Shown here: positions 8,537 through 18,681 of the stretch, in pieces
How the letters are laid out: the number at the start of each line of letters is the position of its first letter
Position numbering within the stretch: position 1 is the first letter of the stretch
Assembly: GCF_000473995.1 (NCBI RefSeq)
Contig: NC_022571.1
Span: forward strand, 539,501-603,500
DNA length: 64,000 nt
From: Clostridium saccharobutylicum DSM 13864
GTDB taxonomy: Bacteria; Bacillota; Clostridia; Clostridiales; Clostridiaceae
Reading direction: 5' to 3'
Program-made: the position numbers and the translations under genes
The notes under the pieces: model-generated
The model's input: the letters and a program-made list of their open reading frames with translations, nothing else
The model's database searches: none
What the model was told of the DNA's origin: nothing

Positions 8537-8567
8537 AAAAAGAATAAACTGTGTTTATTCTTTTTTT
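8537..8567 (+). terminator. tRNA array terminator
   Basis: AAAAAAGAATAAA pairs with TTTATTCTTTTTT around a 5-base loop, directly after the last tRNA CCA. Confidence 0.85.
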
Positions 8568-8721
8568 TATGTCTAGAAAAGTATGAGAATTTTGGATTTT
8601 AAAGTTGAGTGATATCAACAGCTAAGAGAGTATTATATAGAGAAAAGTGAATAACAAATGATCAATAATTAATCTTTAATCATTCACTATTCGCTTTGTA
8701 TCATTAATTATAAATATAATA

Positions 8722-8750
8722 TTGACTAGTATAATATGATATGTTATGAT
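8722..8750 (+). promoter_or_regulatory. promoter of the metK transcript
   Basis: TTGACT (8722-8727) and TATGAT (8745-8750) with a 17-base spacer, about 25 bases before the riboswitch. Confidence 0.7.
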
Positions 8751-8773
8751 ATGAATGAAAATTAAATTAAGGT

Positions 8774-8918
8774 TACTCTTATCAAGAGAGGTGGAGGGAA
8801 AGGGCCCTATGAAACCCGGCAACCTGTATTTACAAGGTGCCAATTCCTGTAGATTATATCTACGAGATAAGAAAAGGATTATTGAATTGTACTCTTCTTA
8901 TCGAAGAGTTTTTTTTAT
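8774..8918 (+). promoter_or_regulatory. SAM-I (S-box) riboswitch with terminator
   Basis: The aptamer (about 8774-8874) shows the S-box core: CTTATCAAGAGAGGTGGAGG, then GGGCCCTATGAAACCCGGCAACC, then AAGGTGCCAATTCC, closing with GAGATAAG, which pairs with CTTATC. The expression platform is a terminator ACTCTTC/GAAGAGT (8891-8909) plus a T-run. SAM binding should stabilise the aptamer and favour termination before metK, giving feedback on SAM synthesis. An open frame across it is a chance frame. Confidence 0.95.
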
Positions 8919-8983
8919 TTCAATTAAATACGTTTAGATGTAATAAGGGTAATGATAAAGAGTTCCAATGAAGGGAGAAAGTT

Positions 8984-10159
8984 ATGAAAAGATTATTTAC
9001 TTCAGAATCAGTTACAGAAGGACATCCAGATAAGATGTGCGATCAAATTTCAGATGGTATTTTAGATGCTATTTTAGCACAAGATCCTCTTGCAAGAGTT
9101 GCATGTGAAACATGTACTACTACAGGTATGGTTATGGTTATGGGGGAAATCTCAACAAATTGTTATGTTGATATCCCAAAGGTAGTAAGAGAGACTGTTA
9201 GAGAAATCGGATATGATAGAGCTAAATATGGATTCGATTGCGATACTTGCTCAGTTTTAACATCTATAGATGAACAATCAGCAGATATAGCTATGGGAGT
9301 TGATGAAGCATTTGAATCTAGAAAAGGTGAAAAGGATGCGGTAGAAGCAGTAGGTGCAGGAGACCAAGGTATGATGTTTGGTTTTGCAACAAATGAAACA
9401 GAAGAATTTATGCCACTTCCAATATCTATGGCTCACAAGTTATCAAGAAGACTTACAGAAGTAAGAAAAAACAATACATTAGATTATTTAAGACCTGATG
9501 GTAAAACTCAAGTTACTGTTGAATATGAAGACAATAAGCCAAAGAGAATTGATACTATTGTTATTTCAACTCAACATGATGAAAAGGTATCATTAGAACA
9601 AATTGAAAATGATCTTAAGGAATATGTTATCAAAGCAGTAGTTCCAGCAGAATTATTAGATAATGAAACTAGATATTTCATAAATCCAACAGGAAGATTT
9701 GTTGTTGGAGGTCCACAAGGAGATTCAGGATTAACAGGAAGAAAAATAATCGTTGATACTTATGGTGGATATGGTAGACACGGTGGCGGTGCTTTCTCAG
9801 GAAAGGATCCAACTAAAGTTGATAGATCAGCTGCTTATGCTGCAAGATGGGTAGCTAAGAATTTAGTTGCTGCAGGAGTTGCTGATAAGCTAGAAATACA
9901 ATTAGCTTATGCAATAGGAGTTGCTAAACCAGTTTCTATAACAGTTGATACTTTTGGAACAGGAAGATTAGCAGAAAATAATATAGTTGAAATAGTAGAA
10001 AAGGTATTTGATTTAAGACCAGGTGCTATTATTAGAGATCTTGAATTAAGAAGACCAATCTATAAACAAACAGCTGCTTATGGACATTTTGGAAGAAACG
10101 ATCTTAATTTACCATGGGAACAATTAAATAAGGTTGAAGAAATTAAAAAATATCTATAA
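8984..10159 (+). CDS. metK: S-adenosylmethionine synthetase
   Basis: Makes S-adenosylmethionine from methionine and ATP in the cytosol. The 391-residue product, normal length, carries family signatures: [17 protein letters not shown] at the N-terminus, [15 protein letters not shown] in the middle and [20 protein letters not shown] toward residue 270. AAGGGAG precedes the ATG. It is a single gene between its own riboswitch and a terminator. Confidence 0.98.
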   Translation: MKRLFTSESVTEGHPDKMCDQISDGILDAILAQDPLARVACETCTTTGMVMVMGEISTNCYVDIPKVVRETVREIGYDRAKYGFDCDTCSVLTSIDEQSADIAMGVDEAFESRKGEKDAVEAVGAGDQGMMFGFATNETEEFMPLPISMAHKLSRRLTEVRKNNTLDYLRPDGKTQVTVEYEDNKPKRIDTIVISTQHDEKVSLEQIENDLKEYVIKAVVPAELLDNETRYFINPTGRFVVGGPQGDSGLTGRKIIVDTYGGYGRHGGGAFSGKDPTKVDRSAAYAARWVAKNLVAAGVADKLEIQLAYAIGVAKPVSITVDTFGTGRLAENNIVEIVEKVFDLRPGAIIRDLELRRPIYKQTAAYGHFGRNDLNLPWEQLNKVEEIKKYL

Positions 10160-10194
10160 GAGTTAATTAGAACATCTATATATTTTTTAAATAG

Positions 10195-10242
10195 AATGAG
10201 GTTAATTTGAAACTAATTTGTTTTAAATTAACCTCATTTTTA
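10195..10242 (+). terminator. metK terminator
   Basis: AATGAGGTTAATTT (10195-10208) pairs with AAATTAACCTCATT (10225-10238), followed by TTTTAA. Confidence 0.85.
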
Positions 10243-10474
10243 ATGTGTAGTAGACTGTTGGTTAGTCATTTTCTTTATTAAAAGTAGAGTGGTCGCTTTA
10301 TTCTGTTTATTTAATGAATGGGATGAGTTATAATAATGAAACTTATACTTAATAATGTAGAATATTCAATTTATGATATAATTGAAAAAAATATAAAATA
10401 AATAATTTTGGTTAGAAATTAATTATTTGCGAGAAAATAATTAATATATTATATAAAAGATTTGGAGAGATTCT
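10243..10474 (+). other. spacer before recD2 with one doubtful 21-codon frame
   Basis: A 21-codon frame at 10336-10401 (MKLILNNVEYSIYDIIEKNI...) follows GGGATGAG by eight bases. It may be a small gene, a remnant or chance. A TATAAT at 10377 has no clear -35. Nothing else is seen. Confidence 0.25.
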
Positions 10475-12703
10475 ATGGAAGTCCTAAATGGTTTTGTTGA
10501 AAGCATTGTTTTTAGAAGTGAAGATACTGGTTATGTAGTTTGTAAAATAAGAACTGAAAAGAATCTGATTAATGCGGTAGGTACTGTTCCTCTTATTAAG
10601 GAAGGTCAAAATGTAAAAGTAACAGGAGATTGGACAGTACATAAGCAGTTTGGAAATCAATTTAATATTCAGGATTATGAAGAGCTTCTTCCAAATTCAT
10701 TAGATGGAATAGAGAAATATTTAAGTGCTGGTATAATACATGGTATTGGTCCTGTTACTGCTAAAAAGATAATAGCAAAGTTCGGAGAAGAAACATTAGA
10801 TATAATGGAAAATCATATCGAAAGACTTATGGAGATAGAAGGTATAGGAGAAAAGAAATTTCAAATTATATATGAATCATATATCGAACAACAAGGTTTA
10901 AAAGATGTAATATTATATTTTCATAAACATGGTGTAACTAATAATCAATGTGTAAAAATATATAAAAAGTTTGGAGTTAATGCAAGGCAAATAGTATCTA
11001 GTAATCCATATGTATTATGTGATGAAATTTCGGGAATTGGTTTTAAAACTGCAGATAGAATTGCTATGAGTATTGGAATTGCGAGCGATTCTGAATTTAG
11101 AATTCAGAGTGGAATTAAATATGTTATGAATCAGTTTTGTGCTGCTGGAAATATATTTATGCCAAAAGAAAATATAATAGAAGACTGTCAAAAAAACTTA
11201 TTAGTATCTAAGGAGCTTATAGAAAAAAATATATACAGTATGGCAGCAGAACAAAAAATAATTGTTGAAAAAGTAAATGATATTGAAGTTGGATTTTTAC
11301 TTCAATACTATTATTGTGAACTTGGAGTAACTAGCAAGATAATTACTTTAGGATTACAAGAGACACAAACAATAAACTCAGATATTGATTTTGAGATTGA
11401 TGTTTTTGAAAAGGAGCAAAAGATACAGTTTGCACCATCTCAAATAGAGGCGATAAAAGGCGCATTTAGTAATGGAATAGAAATAATTACTGGAGGACCT
11501 GGAACAGGAAAAACTACAATTATTAAATCAATAATTCATATATATGAGAATAACGGAATGAAGGTGATTTTGGGAGCACCAACAGGTAGAGCAGCTAAGA
11601 GAATGACTGAATCTACTGGGAGAGAGGCAAAAACAATACATAGACTTTTAGAAATGGGAGTTTCAGAAGATGATGAATCAGTTTTTGAAAAGGGGGAATC
11701 ATCACCTCTGGATTGTGATGTGATTATAATTGATGAAGCATCAATGATTGATATAATGCTTATGCATAGTTTACTAAAAGCTATTAATTTAGGTACAAGA
11801 TTAATAATTGTTGGAGATGTTGATCAATTGCCGTCTGTTGGACCAGGAAATGTATTAAAGGATCTTATAGAATGTGAGTATATAAAGGTAGTAAGATTAA
11901 AAGAAATTTTTAGACAAGGTAATGAGAGCTTAATTGTGGTAAATGCGCATAGAATTAATGAAGGACATATGCCGTTATTAAATCAGAAAGATAAAGATTT
12001 TTTCTTTATAAATGTGGATAATCAAGAGAAAATTGTGGATACAATAATAGATTTGCTTAATAGAAGACTTCCTAAATTTAATAAATCGTGGGATAAATTA
12101 AGAGACATGCAAGTTTTAACACCAATGAGAAAAGGAACTCTTGGAGTTAATAATTTAAACATGAGGCTTCAAGAAATATTTAATCCGGCGTCAAAAGATA
12201 AAAAAGAAAAAACTTCACGAGATATGGATTTTAGAGAAGGGGATAAGGTTATGCAAACCAAAAATAACTATTCTTTAAAATGGGTTAGAGTTAATGGGGA
12301 AGGCGAAAATGAAGGCGTTGGAGTTTTCAATGGAGATTTGGGATTTATTCAAAGTATAGATGAAGAAAAAAAAACCTTAACAATCATATTTGATGATGAA
12401 AGAAAAGTTATATATGACTTTAACTTTTTAGATGAATTAGATTTAGCTTATGCAACAACAATTCATAAGAGTCAAGGGAGTGAGTTTAAAGTTGTAATAA
12501 TTCCAGCATTTATGGGATCACCATTTTTAATGAATCGTAATTTACTTTATACAGGAATAACAAGAGCAAAACAGTTAGTTGTTGTTGTTGGTTATCAAAA
12601 AGCATTAATGTATATGGTTAATAATACAAATAGTATGGAGAGGTATTCCGCTTTAAAATATAGAATCAGGGACATAATAACCAAAGACGAGTTCGGAGAA
12701 TAG
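10475..12703 (+). CDS. recD2: RecD2 family ATP-dependent DNA helicase
   Basis: SF1B 5'-3' helicase of the RecBC-independent RecD2 type, acting in replication fork and repair processes. The 742 residues show an N-terminal OB-like region, helix-hairpin-helix repeats (GIGPVTAKKII near 90, then EGIGEKKFQ), Walker A GGPGTGKTT near 340, the DEAS box near 420, VGDVDQLPSVGPGNVL near 450 and the C-terminal YATTIHKSQGSEF motif near 660. The next gene starts 19 bases later, so the two are probably cotranscribed. Bacillus calls this gene yrrC. Confidence 0.95.
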   Translation: MEVLNGFVESIVFRSEDTGYVVCKIRTEKNLINAVGTVPLIKEGQNVKVTGDWTVHKQFGNQFNIQDYEELLPNSLDGIEKYLSAGIIHGIGPVTAKKIIAKFGEETLDIMENHIERLMEIEGIGEKKFQIIYESYIEQQGLKDVILYFHKHGVTNNQCVKIYKKFGVNARQIVSSNPYVLCDEISGIGFKTADRIAMSIGIASDSEFRIQSGIKYVMNQFCAAGNIFMPKENIIEDCQKNLLVSKELIEKNIYSMAAEQKIIVEKVNDIEVGFLLQYYYCELGVTSKIITLGLQETQTINSDIDFEIDVFEKEQKIQFAPSQIEAIKGAFSNGIEIITGGPGTGKTTIIKSIIHIYENNGMKVILGAPTGRAAKRMTESTGREAKTIHRLLEMGVSEDDESVFEKGESSPLDCDVIIIDEASMIDIMLMHSLLKAINLGTRLIIVGDVDQLPSVGPGNVLKDLIECEYIKVVRLKEIFRQGNESLIVVNAHRINEGHMPLLNQKDKDFFFINVDNQEKIVDTIIDLLNRRLPKFNKSWDKLRDMQVLTPMRKGTLGVNNLNMRLQEIFNPASKDKKEKTSRDMDFREGDKVMQTKNNYSLKWVRVNGEGENEGVGVFNGDLGFIQSIDEEKKTLTIIFDDERKVIYDFNFLDELDLAYATTIHKSQGSEFKVVIIPAFMGSPFLMNRNLLYTGITRAKQLVVVVGYQKALMYMVNNTNSMERYSALKYRIRDIITKDEFGE

Positions 12704-12721
12704 TTGGAAGGAGTATATATT

Positions 12722-13738
12722 ATGGGAAGCTTATGCAAGGTCAACTTAGAAGATTTAAAGTATGCTATAAAAAAAATTGATTATTGGTATAAAAAGAATA
12801 TAAGATTTTTAACTATAATAACAGTTCCGTTTAATACATCATGCATTTTTTCTAATATAGTAAGCCAAATTTCAAATAATGGTGGAAATATATTATATGT
12901 ATGGGGCAAAAAAGGAGAAAATAGAGAGTTGATAAGCTCAATAAAAGAATTTGATTCAAATATAACTCATTCATATATTGAAAGTGGAAATGCAGCAACA
13001 AAATTGACTTTTGTTAATTATAAGAATTTATTTCAAATTAAAGGTGAATATGATTTGGTTATCTTTGATGATATAACTTATTTTTCGAACTTGAGTAATG
13101 TTGCTATAATAGAATTTTTAGATATATGCTCCAGGTTAGGAGGAAGAGTTCTATTATATAGTATTGAAAAGGTAGCATTAATTGGAGAAAAATTTGAACT
13201 TGCAGCGTATAACTATAATCAACCTTTTTTAGAACCGAGGATAATAACTACTAGAATAGATTTGAATGAGGATATTCCATATAGCCTTTATGATTATTTA
13301 AAATGGTTTAAAGATAATAATCATAAGGTATGTATATATGTTCCAGATAAAGAGAAACTTGAAATAGTGTATGATTATTTTCAAAATAAGTTAAAGCTTT
13401 CAGATGTTAGGGTAATAAAGGTTTCTAAGCAGGATGAAATAAAAAGATGCGAAAGAGTATCAAAATATAAAGATAAGGCAATATTTGTAATAACAAATAA
13501 AATAGAGGAGTTACTTGAATACTGCTATGTTGATGATGCTGTAGTTCTGTTTTCTGATCATGAAAGATATACTTATAAAAAGATACTATATATATGTGGG
13601 CAAATGAGAAAGATAAACGCAAAATTGCCAGAGGTTTTATTAGTATCAAATTTTATTTCAAATGATATGGAAAAGGCTAAAGATATGGCAAGAGATTTCA
13701 ATAAAAAGGTATGGGAAAAACGTTTAAGAGAAGTATAG
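12722..13738 (+). CDS. degenerate ComFA-like protein
   Basis: The 338-residue product precedes comFC and overlaps it by 28 bases, the place of comFA, the DNA-uptake helicase. The overall layout resembles the two helicase lobes of ComFA, but the motor motifs are lost. Where Walker A should lie the sequence is TVPFNTSCIF; the DEAD-type box reads VIFDDITYF; the arginine-finger motif VI reads ICGQMRKI. I infer a ComFA descendant that no longer hydrolyses ATP, or a fast-evolving relative. The ATG at 12722 follows GGAAGGAG by 10 bases; an in-frame TTG at 12704 is less likely. The function is not established. Confidence 0.6.
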   Translation: MGSLCKVNLEDLKYAIKKIDYWYKKNIRFLTIITVPFNTSCIFSNIVSQISNNGGNILYVWGKKGENRELISSIKEFDSNITHSYIESGNAATKLTFVNYKNLFQIKGEYDLVIFDDITYFSNLSNVAIIEFLDICSRLGGRVLLYSIEKVALIGEKFELAAYNYNQPFLEPRIITTRIDLNEDIPYSLYDYLKWFKDNNHKVCIYVPDKEKLEIVYDYFQNKLKLSDVRVIKVSKQDEIKRCERVSKYKDKAIFVITNKIEELLEYCYVDDAVVLFSDHERYTYKKILYICGQMRKINAKLPEVLLVSNFISNDMEKAKDMARDFNKKVWEKRLREV

Positions 13739-14367
13739 TAAATCTATTACAAGGAATAATAGAAGTCATATATCCAATAGAGAATTATTGTATAATATGC
13801 AAGGAAAGTGAATGCTTTGGGATATGTACATCATGTAAGAAGAGCATTAATATAATAAGGTATTGTGAAGAAGAAGAGATACTTAGTTATGGATATTATG
13901 GTGGAGTATTAAAAGAATTAATATTGCAGTTTAAATTTAAAAGTAATTTTACGGCAGGTGATATTTTATCAAAACTTTTAGAGGAGTATATAGTTAAATA
14001 TATTGAATATGAAAAATACATATTAACATATATACCATTATCCAAGAAATCTAAGAAATCTAGAGGTTTTAATCAATGTGAATATATAGCTGAAAAAATT
14101 TCCAGAGATTTATCAATTGAAGTCGTAGAAACTTTAATTAAGCAAAGAGAAACAAAAGAGCAAAAGACGCTTAGGAAAGATGAAAGATATGAAAATATAA
14201 AAGATGCATTTAAGTTAAAAGAAGGTATAAATCTAAATGACATTAATATTATTTTAATAGATGATGTTACTACAACAGGAATAACATTGAAAGAAGGATA
14301 TAAAATATTAAAAAAATTTGGTGCAAAAGATATAAAACTATTGACGTTATCGAAAAGTCATATATAA
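13711..14367 (+). CDS. comFC: ComF family phosphoribosyltransferase-like protein (ComFC)
   Basis: The 218-residue product has an N-terminal zinc-ribbon-like cysteine set (CIICKESECFGICTSC, about 27-42) and a C-terminal phosphoribosyltransferase fold with the PRPP loop IILIDDVTTTGITL near 182-195. ComFC proteins support natural DNA uptake in transformable bacteria and are also widely kept in others. The start overlaps the ComFA-like gene and has a weak AAAAAGG close to ATG, suggesting translational coupling. The family substrate is unknown. Confidence 0.9.
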   Translation: MGKTFKRSIVNLLQGIIEVIYPIENYCIICKESECFGICTSCKKSINIIRYCEEEEILSYGYYGGVLKELILQFKFKSNFTAGDILSKLLEEYIVKYIEYEKYILTYIPLSKKSKKSRGFNQCEYIAEKISRDLSIEVVETLIKQRETKEQKTLRKDERYENIKDAFKLKEGINLNDINIILIDDVTTTGITLKEGYKILKKFGAKDIKLLTLSKSHI

Positions 14368-14374
14368 TATTAAT

Positions 14375-14592
14375 GTAAAGCTAGGTTTGTGGTTGAAAGT
14401 CGAAGCCAGTCGCAGGCAAAACGATCCACGTAATTTAGGCAAAATGTCTAAGGAGCATGGTGCGGTATAGAAGTAAGTCCTGCCAGCATGTAAAGGTTGA
14501 GAGAGTTAGTAGTGAGGGATTAATTTCTATTAGCGAAAATTCCAGCAGGCGAGTGTGGGGTCAAAGACCAGGTCAACTAGCTTTACTTTTTT
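14375..14592 (+). ncRNA. raiA-motif noncoding RNA
   Basis: A gene-free 350-base stretch holds a GC-richer, structured segment that ends in a T-run. A closing stem GTAAAGCTAG (14375-14384) pairs perfectly with CTAGCTTTAC (14577-14586), followed by TTTTTTTACTTTTT as terminator. Location directly before raiA and the size of about 210 nt match the raiA-motif RNA, a large conserved RNA of Firmicutes and Actinobacteria whose disruption in a Clostridium affects sporulation and aggregation. Identity rests on position and architecture, not on a covariance search. A 62-codon frame inside it is a chance frame. Confidence 0.85.
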
Positions 14593-14718
14593 TACTTTTT
14601 AATTTTCAGAATTTACTGAAAAATATCTTGTTAAGCAAGTGTTGATATGTTAAAATATATTTAACACAAGGATATAAATTTTTCAAAAACTTTTTCATAT
14701 AGAGAGGGGCTGAAAGTT

Positions 14719-15252
14719 ATGAAAGTAACAGTTATAGCAAAAAATATCGAATTAACAAGTGCATTAAAGGAAATTGTGCAAAAAAAGATAACCAAATTGG
14801 AAAAGTATTTTGATCCTAATGTAGAAGCAAAAGCTACATTGAGTGTTCAAAAAAATAGACATATCATAGAAGTTACTATCCCGTTTAATGGAGTTATACT
14901 AAGAGGAGAAGAATCGACTGATGATATGTATAAATCTTTAGATTTAGTAGAGGACAAGCTAGAAAGACAAATTAGAAAGCAAAAAACTAAGTTATCAAGA
15001 AAACATAACGGATCATTGAGATTCGGTGAAATAAATAAAATAGATCTTAAGCCATTTGAAGAAGAAGAGGGCAAATTAGTTAAGGTTAAGAAATTTGGGG
15101 TTAAGCCTATGAATTCAGAAGAAGCAATTCTTCAGATGGATTTACTTGGACATAATTTCTTTGTATATCAAGATGCAGATACTAGTAAAGTGAATGTTAT
15201 TTATAAGAGAAAAGATGGAGATTATGGTTTATTAGAGCCGGAATTCATATAA
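14719..15252 (+). CDS. raiA: long-form ribosome hibernation promoting factor
   Basis: Binds the 30S subunit and dimerises 70S ribosomes into inactive 100S particles in stationary phase. The 177 residues have the N-terminal S30AE domain (KVTVIAKNIELTSALKEIVQ, to about residue 100), a Lys/Glu linker and the C-terminal dimerisation domain (about 120-177; SEEAILQMDLLGHNFFVYQD). The presence of both domains marks the long HPF type usual in Firmicutes. GAGAGGGGC precedes the ATG. Confidence 0.95.
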   Translation: MKVTVIAKNIELTSALKEIVQKKITKLEKYFDPNVEAKATLSVQKNRHIIEVTIPFNGVILRGEESTDDMYKSLDLVEDKLERQIRKQKTKLSRKHNGSLRFGEINKIDLKPFEEEEGKLVKVKKFGVKPMNSEEAILQMDLLGHNFFVYQDADTSKVNVIYKRKDGDYGLLEPEFI

Positions 15253-15417
15253 GAAGGTAAAATCAAAAGCAACAAGTCCATCTGCCAGCCTATTTTCTAT
15301 CATACTGTATAAGTAAAGTGTCATAATACACTAGCTATGATGGCACTTTACTTCCTTGCCTGATGAAAAATGGCCAAGGTAAATTTGGACTTGTTATTTA
15401 TTTTTATTTGCCTAAGT
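15251..15417 (+). repeat. family A palindromic element, copy 3
   Basis: Left part AAAATCAAAAGCAACAAGTCC followed by ATCTGCCAGCCTATTTTC; right part CTTCCTTGCCTGATGAAAAA then GGACTTGTTATTTA and TTTGCCTAA. The two arms pair over much of the element. Orientation plus, as in the copy at 30618. It starts at the stop codon of raiA. Confidence 0.75.
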
Positions 15418-15420
15418 TTA

Positions 15421-15465
15421 AAATATTCTCATTCTACGTAAAATTAGGATGAGAATATTTTTTGC
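15421..15465 (+). terminator. terminator after raiA
   Basis: AAATATTCTCAT (15421-15432) pairs with ATGAGAATATTT (15449-15460) and is followed by TTTTGC. It lies beyond the family A element. Confidence 0.8.
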
Positions 15466-15719
15466 TTTTTAGGAAATTATAATATATTAGGAAATATATA
15501 TTTATTTTGTTAGTGATTGATAATGATATATGAAAAATAAAAAGTTTATAATATTGTTTATATTTATGCTAAATAAAGACTTAAAGTATTTGATTATGAA
15601 CTATTATGTAAATGTGTTGATGTATTATAGTTAAAGTATGGATTATAATTTATTCACTTGTTATTTTCTTCAATATTCAGCGTTTAAGACTGAATTTACT
15701 ATAAAAATCAGGACTTTTA

Positions 15720-15749
15720 TTGAAAAATAGATAAATAAAATGTTATAAT
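15720..15749 (+). promoter_or_regulatory. candidate secA promoter
   Basis: TTGAAA (15720-15725) and TATAAT (15744-15749), 18-base spacer, 80 bases before secA. The rest of 15466-15828 shows no gene. Confidence 0.55.
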
Positions 15750-15828
15750 TAAAAAATACGTTAATACTTGATTTTTAAAATGATTAGAAAGTAATTATTG
15801 AAATATAAGATTTCGAAAGGATGACATT

Positions 15829-18405
15829 ATGGGATTATTAAGTGCCTTATTTGGAACATATAGTGAAAGAGAAGTTAATAGGCTTAGACCTACTATAAAG
15901 AAAATTAATGATTTAGATGAAGCTATGCAAAAGCTTACGGATGATGAGCTTAAAGCTAAGACTCCAGAATTTAAGGAAAGATTAAAAAATGGGGAAACTT
16001 TAGATGATATATTACCAGAAGCATTTGCAGTTGTTAGAGAAGCATCATCAAGAGTTTTAGGTATGAAACATTATGATGAACAACTTATGGGAGGAATGGT
16101 ACTTCACCAAGGTAGAATATCAGAAATGAAAACTGGTGAAGGTAAAACATTAGTTGCAACATTACCAGCATACTTAAATGGATTAAGTGAAGCTGGGGTA
16201 CATATAGTAACTGTTAATGACTATCTTGCAAAAAGAGATGCTGAGCAAATGAGTCAATTATACGGATTCTTAGGATTGACAACAGGTATTATAGTACATG
16301 AGTTAAATAATGACCAAAGAAGAGAAGCATATGGTTCAGATATTACTTATGGAACTAACAATGAATTTGGATTTGATTATTTAAGAGATAACATGGTTAT
16401 TTATAAAGAAGAAAGAGTTCAAAGACCATTAAACTTTGCTGTAGTCGATGAAGTTGACTCAATTTTAATTGATGAAGCTAGAACTCCACTTATAATTTCA
16501 GGTCAAGGGGATAAATCAACTGAATTTTATAAAGTGGCAGATTATTTTGCAAAGAAATTAGCTGAAGAAAGAGATTTTACAAGAGACGAAAAAGCTAATG
16601 CAGTAATGTTAACAGATGAAGGTGTTAGAAAAGCAGAAGCAACATTTAAAGTAGAAAATTATGCAGATGCTGAAAATATAGAATTACAACATTATGTAAC
16701 ACAAGCTTTAAAAGCTAACTTTGCCATGAGAAGAGATAAAGATTACATGGTTAAGGATGGAGAAGTAATAATTGTTGATGAATTCACAGGAAGACTTATG
16801 GAGGGTAGAAGATATTCAGATGGTCTTCACCAAGCAATAGAAGCAAAAGAAGGAGTTAAGATTGCAAGAGAATCAAAAACTTTAGCTACTATTACATTCC
16901 AAAATTATTTCAGAATGTATAATAAGTTATCAGGTATGACTGGTACTGCGTTAACAGAAGAAAATGAATTTAGAGAAATATATGGATTAGACGTTATTGT
17001 TATACCAACACATAGACCAATAGCAAGAATAGATAATCCAGATTTAGTATTTAGTACAGAGCTTGGAAAAATTAAAGCAGTTGCATCAGAAGTTGAAAAG
17101 GTTCATGCTAAAGGTCAACCAGTATTGGTTGGTACAGTAAGTATTGAAAAATCAGAACTTGTTTCTAGTATGCTTAATAAAAAGGGTATACCACATAAAG
17201 TGTTAAATGCGAAGTTCCATGAACAAGAAGCAGAAATAATTAGTCATGCTGGTGAAAAAGGTATGGTTACTATAGCTACTAATATGGCTGGTAGAGGTAC
17301 TGATATTAAGCTTGGCGAAGGTGTAGTTGAAGTAGGTGGACTTAAGATTATAGGTACTGAAAGACATGAATCTAGAAGAATAGATAACCAATTAAGAGGA
17401 CGTTCAGGAAGACAAGGAGACCCAGGTGAATCAACATTCTTTATTTCATTAGAAGATGATTTAATGAGAATATTTGGATCAGAAAAAATCCAAGGAGTTG
17501 TTGAAAGATTAGGACTTCAAGAAGAAGAAGCAATTGAAAGTAAAATGGTTTCAAAAGCTATAGAAAATGCTCAAAAGAAAGTTGAAGGTAATAACTTTGA
17601 TATAAGAAAAACATTATTAGGTTATGATGATGTTATGAATATTCAAAGGGAAGTTATATACAAACAAAGATCAGAAGTTCTTGAAGGTGAAGATGTAAAA
17701 GAAGAAATCTTAGCAATGACAAAAGAAGTTATAGGTGATGCGGTTAACACACATATCACAGGTGAATCAGCAGATTATAGAGAAGAATTTCTAAACTTAA
17801 TGGTTTATTTACAAGACATTTGTATACCATCAAACAGTGTTAATTTACCAGAACTTGAGAATTTATCAAATGAAGAAATAACAGAAAATTTATATGAAAT
17901 TGCAGCTAAATTCTATGAAGCTAAAGAAGAAGAATTTACATCAGAAAGATTAAGAGAAATTGAAAGAGTTGTTCTTTTAAAATCTGTTGATACTAAATGG
18001 ATGAATCATATCGATAATATGGATCATTTAAAACAAGGTATCGGACTTCAAGCATTTAAACAAATTGATCCAGTTCAAGCATATCAAATGGAAGGTAGTG
18101 AAATGTTTGAAGCTATGATTAAATCAATCAAAGAAGAAACAGTTAAACTATTATTCCATGTTAAAATAGAAAGAGCACCAGAAAGAGTTAGAGTGGCACA
18201 AGAAACAGAAGCGGTTCATGTAAATGCAAATGCAGGTGGACCAACTGGACCAAGTGCTAGTAACCCAGGTCAACCAGGACCAATTGCAGGACCAGGAGGC
18301 CCAGCAGCAAGTCCAATTAGAAACGTTGATAAACATGGAAGAAATGATTTATGCCCATGTGGAAGTGGTAAAAAATATAAAAACTGCTGTGGAAGAGAAG
18401 TTTAA
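15829..18405 (+). CDS. secA: protein translocase ATPase SecA
   Basis: Motor ATPase that pushes preproteins through SecYEG. The 858 residues show Walker [15 protein letters not shown] near 100, the DEVD box [16 protein letters not shown] near 206, motif [17 protein letters not shown] near 520 and the C-terminal zinc motif [14 protein letters not shown]. The linker before the zinc motif is Gly/Pro/Ala-rich (about 805-830), unusual against the AT-rich background but typical for a SecA tail. Start ATG follows GAAAGGA. Clostridia with one SecA use this form; no accessory secA2 is seen here. Confidence 0.98.
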   Translation: MGLLSALFGTYSEREVNRLRPTIKKINDLDEAMQKLTDDELKAKTPEFKERLKNGETLDDILPEAFAVVREASSRVLGMKHYDEQLMGGMVLHQGRISEMKTGEGKTLVATLPAYLNGLSEAGVHIVTVNDYLAKRDAEQMSQLYGFLGLTTGIIVHELNNDQRREAYGSDITYGTNNEFGFDYLRDNMVIYKEERVQRPLNFAVVDEVDSILIDEARTPLIISGQGDKSTEFYKVADYFAKKLAEERDFTRDEKANAVMLTDEGVRKAEATFKVENYADAENIELQHYVTQALKANFAMRRDKDYMVKDGEVIIVDEFTGRLMEGRRYSDGLHQAIEAKEGVKIARESKTLATITFQNYFRMYNKLSGMTGTALTEENEFREIYGLDVIVIPTHRPIARIDNPDLVFSTELGKIKAVASEVEKVHAKGQPVLVGTVSIEKSELVSSMLNKKGIPHKVLNAKFHEQEAEIISHAGEKGMVTIATNMAGRGTDIKLGEGVVEVGGLKIIGTERHESRRIDNQLRGRSGRQGDPGESTFFISLEDDLMRIFGSEKIQGVVERLGLQEEEAIESKMVSKAIENAQKKVEGNNFDIRKTLLGYDDVMNIQREVIYKQRSEVLEGEDVKEEILAMTKEVIGDAVNTHITGESADYREEFLNLMVYLQDICIPSNSVNLPELENLSNEEITENLYEIAAKFYEAKEEEFTSERLREIERVVLLKSVDTKWMNHIDNMDHLKQGIGLQAFKQIDPVQAYQMEGSEMFEAMIKSIKEETVKLLFHVKIERAPERVRVAQETEAVHVNANAGGPTGPSASNPGQPGPIAGPGGPAASPIRNVDKHGRNDLCPCGSGKKYKNCCGREV

Positions 18406-18487
18406 TTTAGTTAACAGTTATTAATGACAGTTAACAATTAAGATTAAAAATTCTAAGGAGTTTTTTAAAGAATAAATATGTTATAAT

Positions 18488-18564
18488 AAATTCCGTAGAG
18501 GTTTGAAAGAATTATTGTTATCAATTGATTAACAATTATGATTAAATTTCTACGGAATTTTTAT
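18488..18564 (+). terminator. secA terminator
   Basis: AAATTCCGTAGA (18488-18499) pairs with TCTACGGAATTT (18549-18560), followed by TTATT; an inner ATTGTTA/TAACAAT stem lies within the long loop. Confidence 0.75.
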
Positions 18565-18681
18565 TAAAATTAAAGAAATGCTGAAAGGAAAAGTAAGAAT
18601 CAGAATTTTATATTTCGTATTTAAACTTTCTCTTTGAGCTTAATAAATAAACAGTTAACTGAATTAAAGGGGTGAAAATAG

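Noticed and set aside
7760-8618. Three open frames across the tRNA array (one with two near-identical copies)
   Set aside because: They are translations of tRNA genes and spacers, repeated only because the array is duplicated.
8755-8937. A 60-codon frame upstream of metK
   Set aside because: It coincides with the SAM-I aptamer and terminator and has no ribosome binding site.
14457-14645. A 62-codon frame before raiA
   Set aside because: It lies inside the structured raiA-motif RNA and its terminator.
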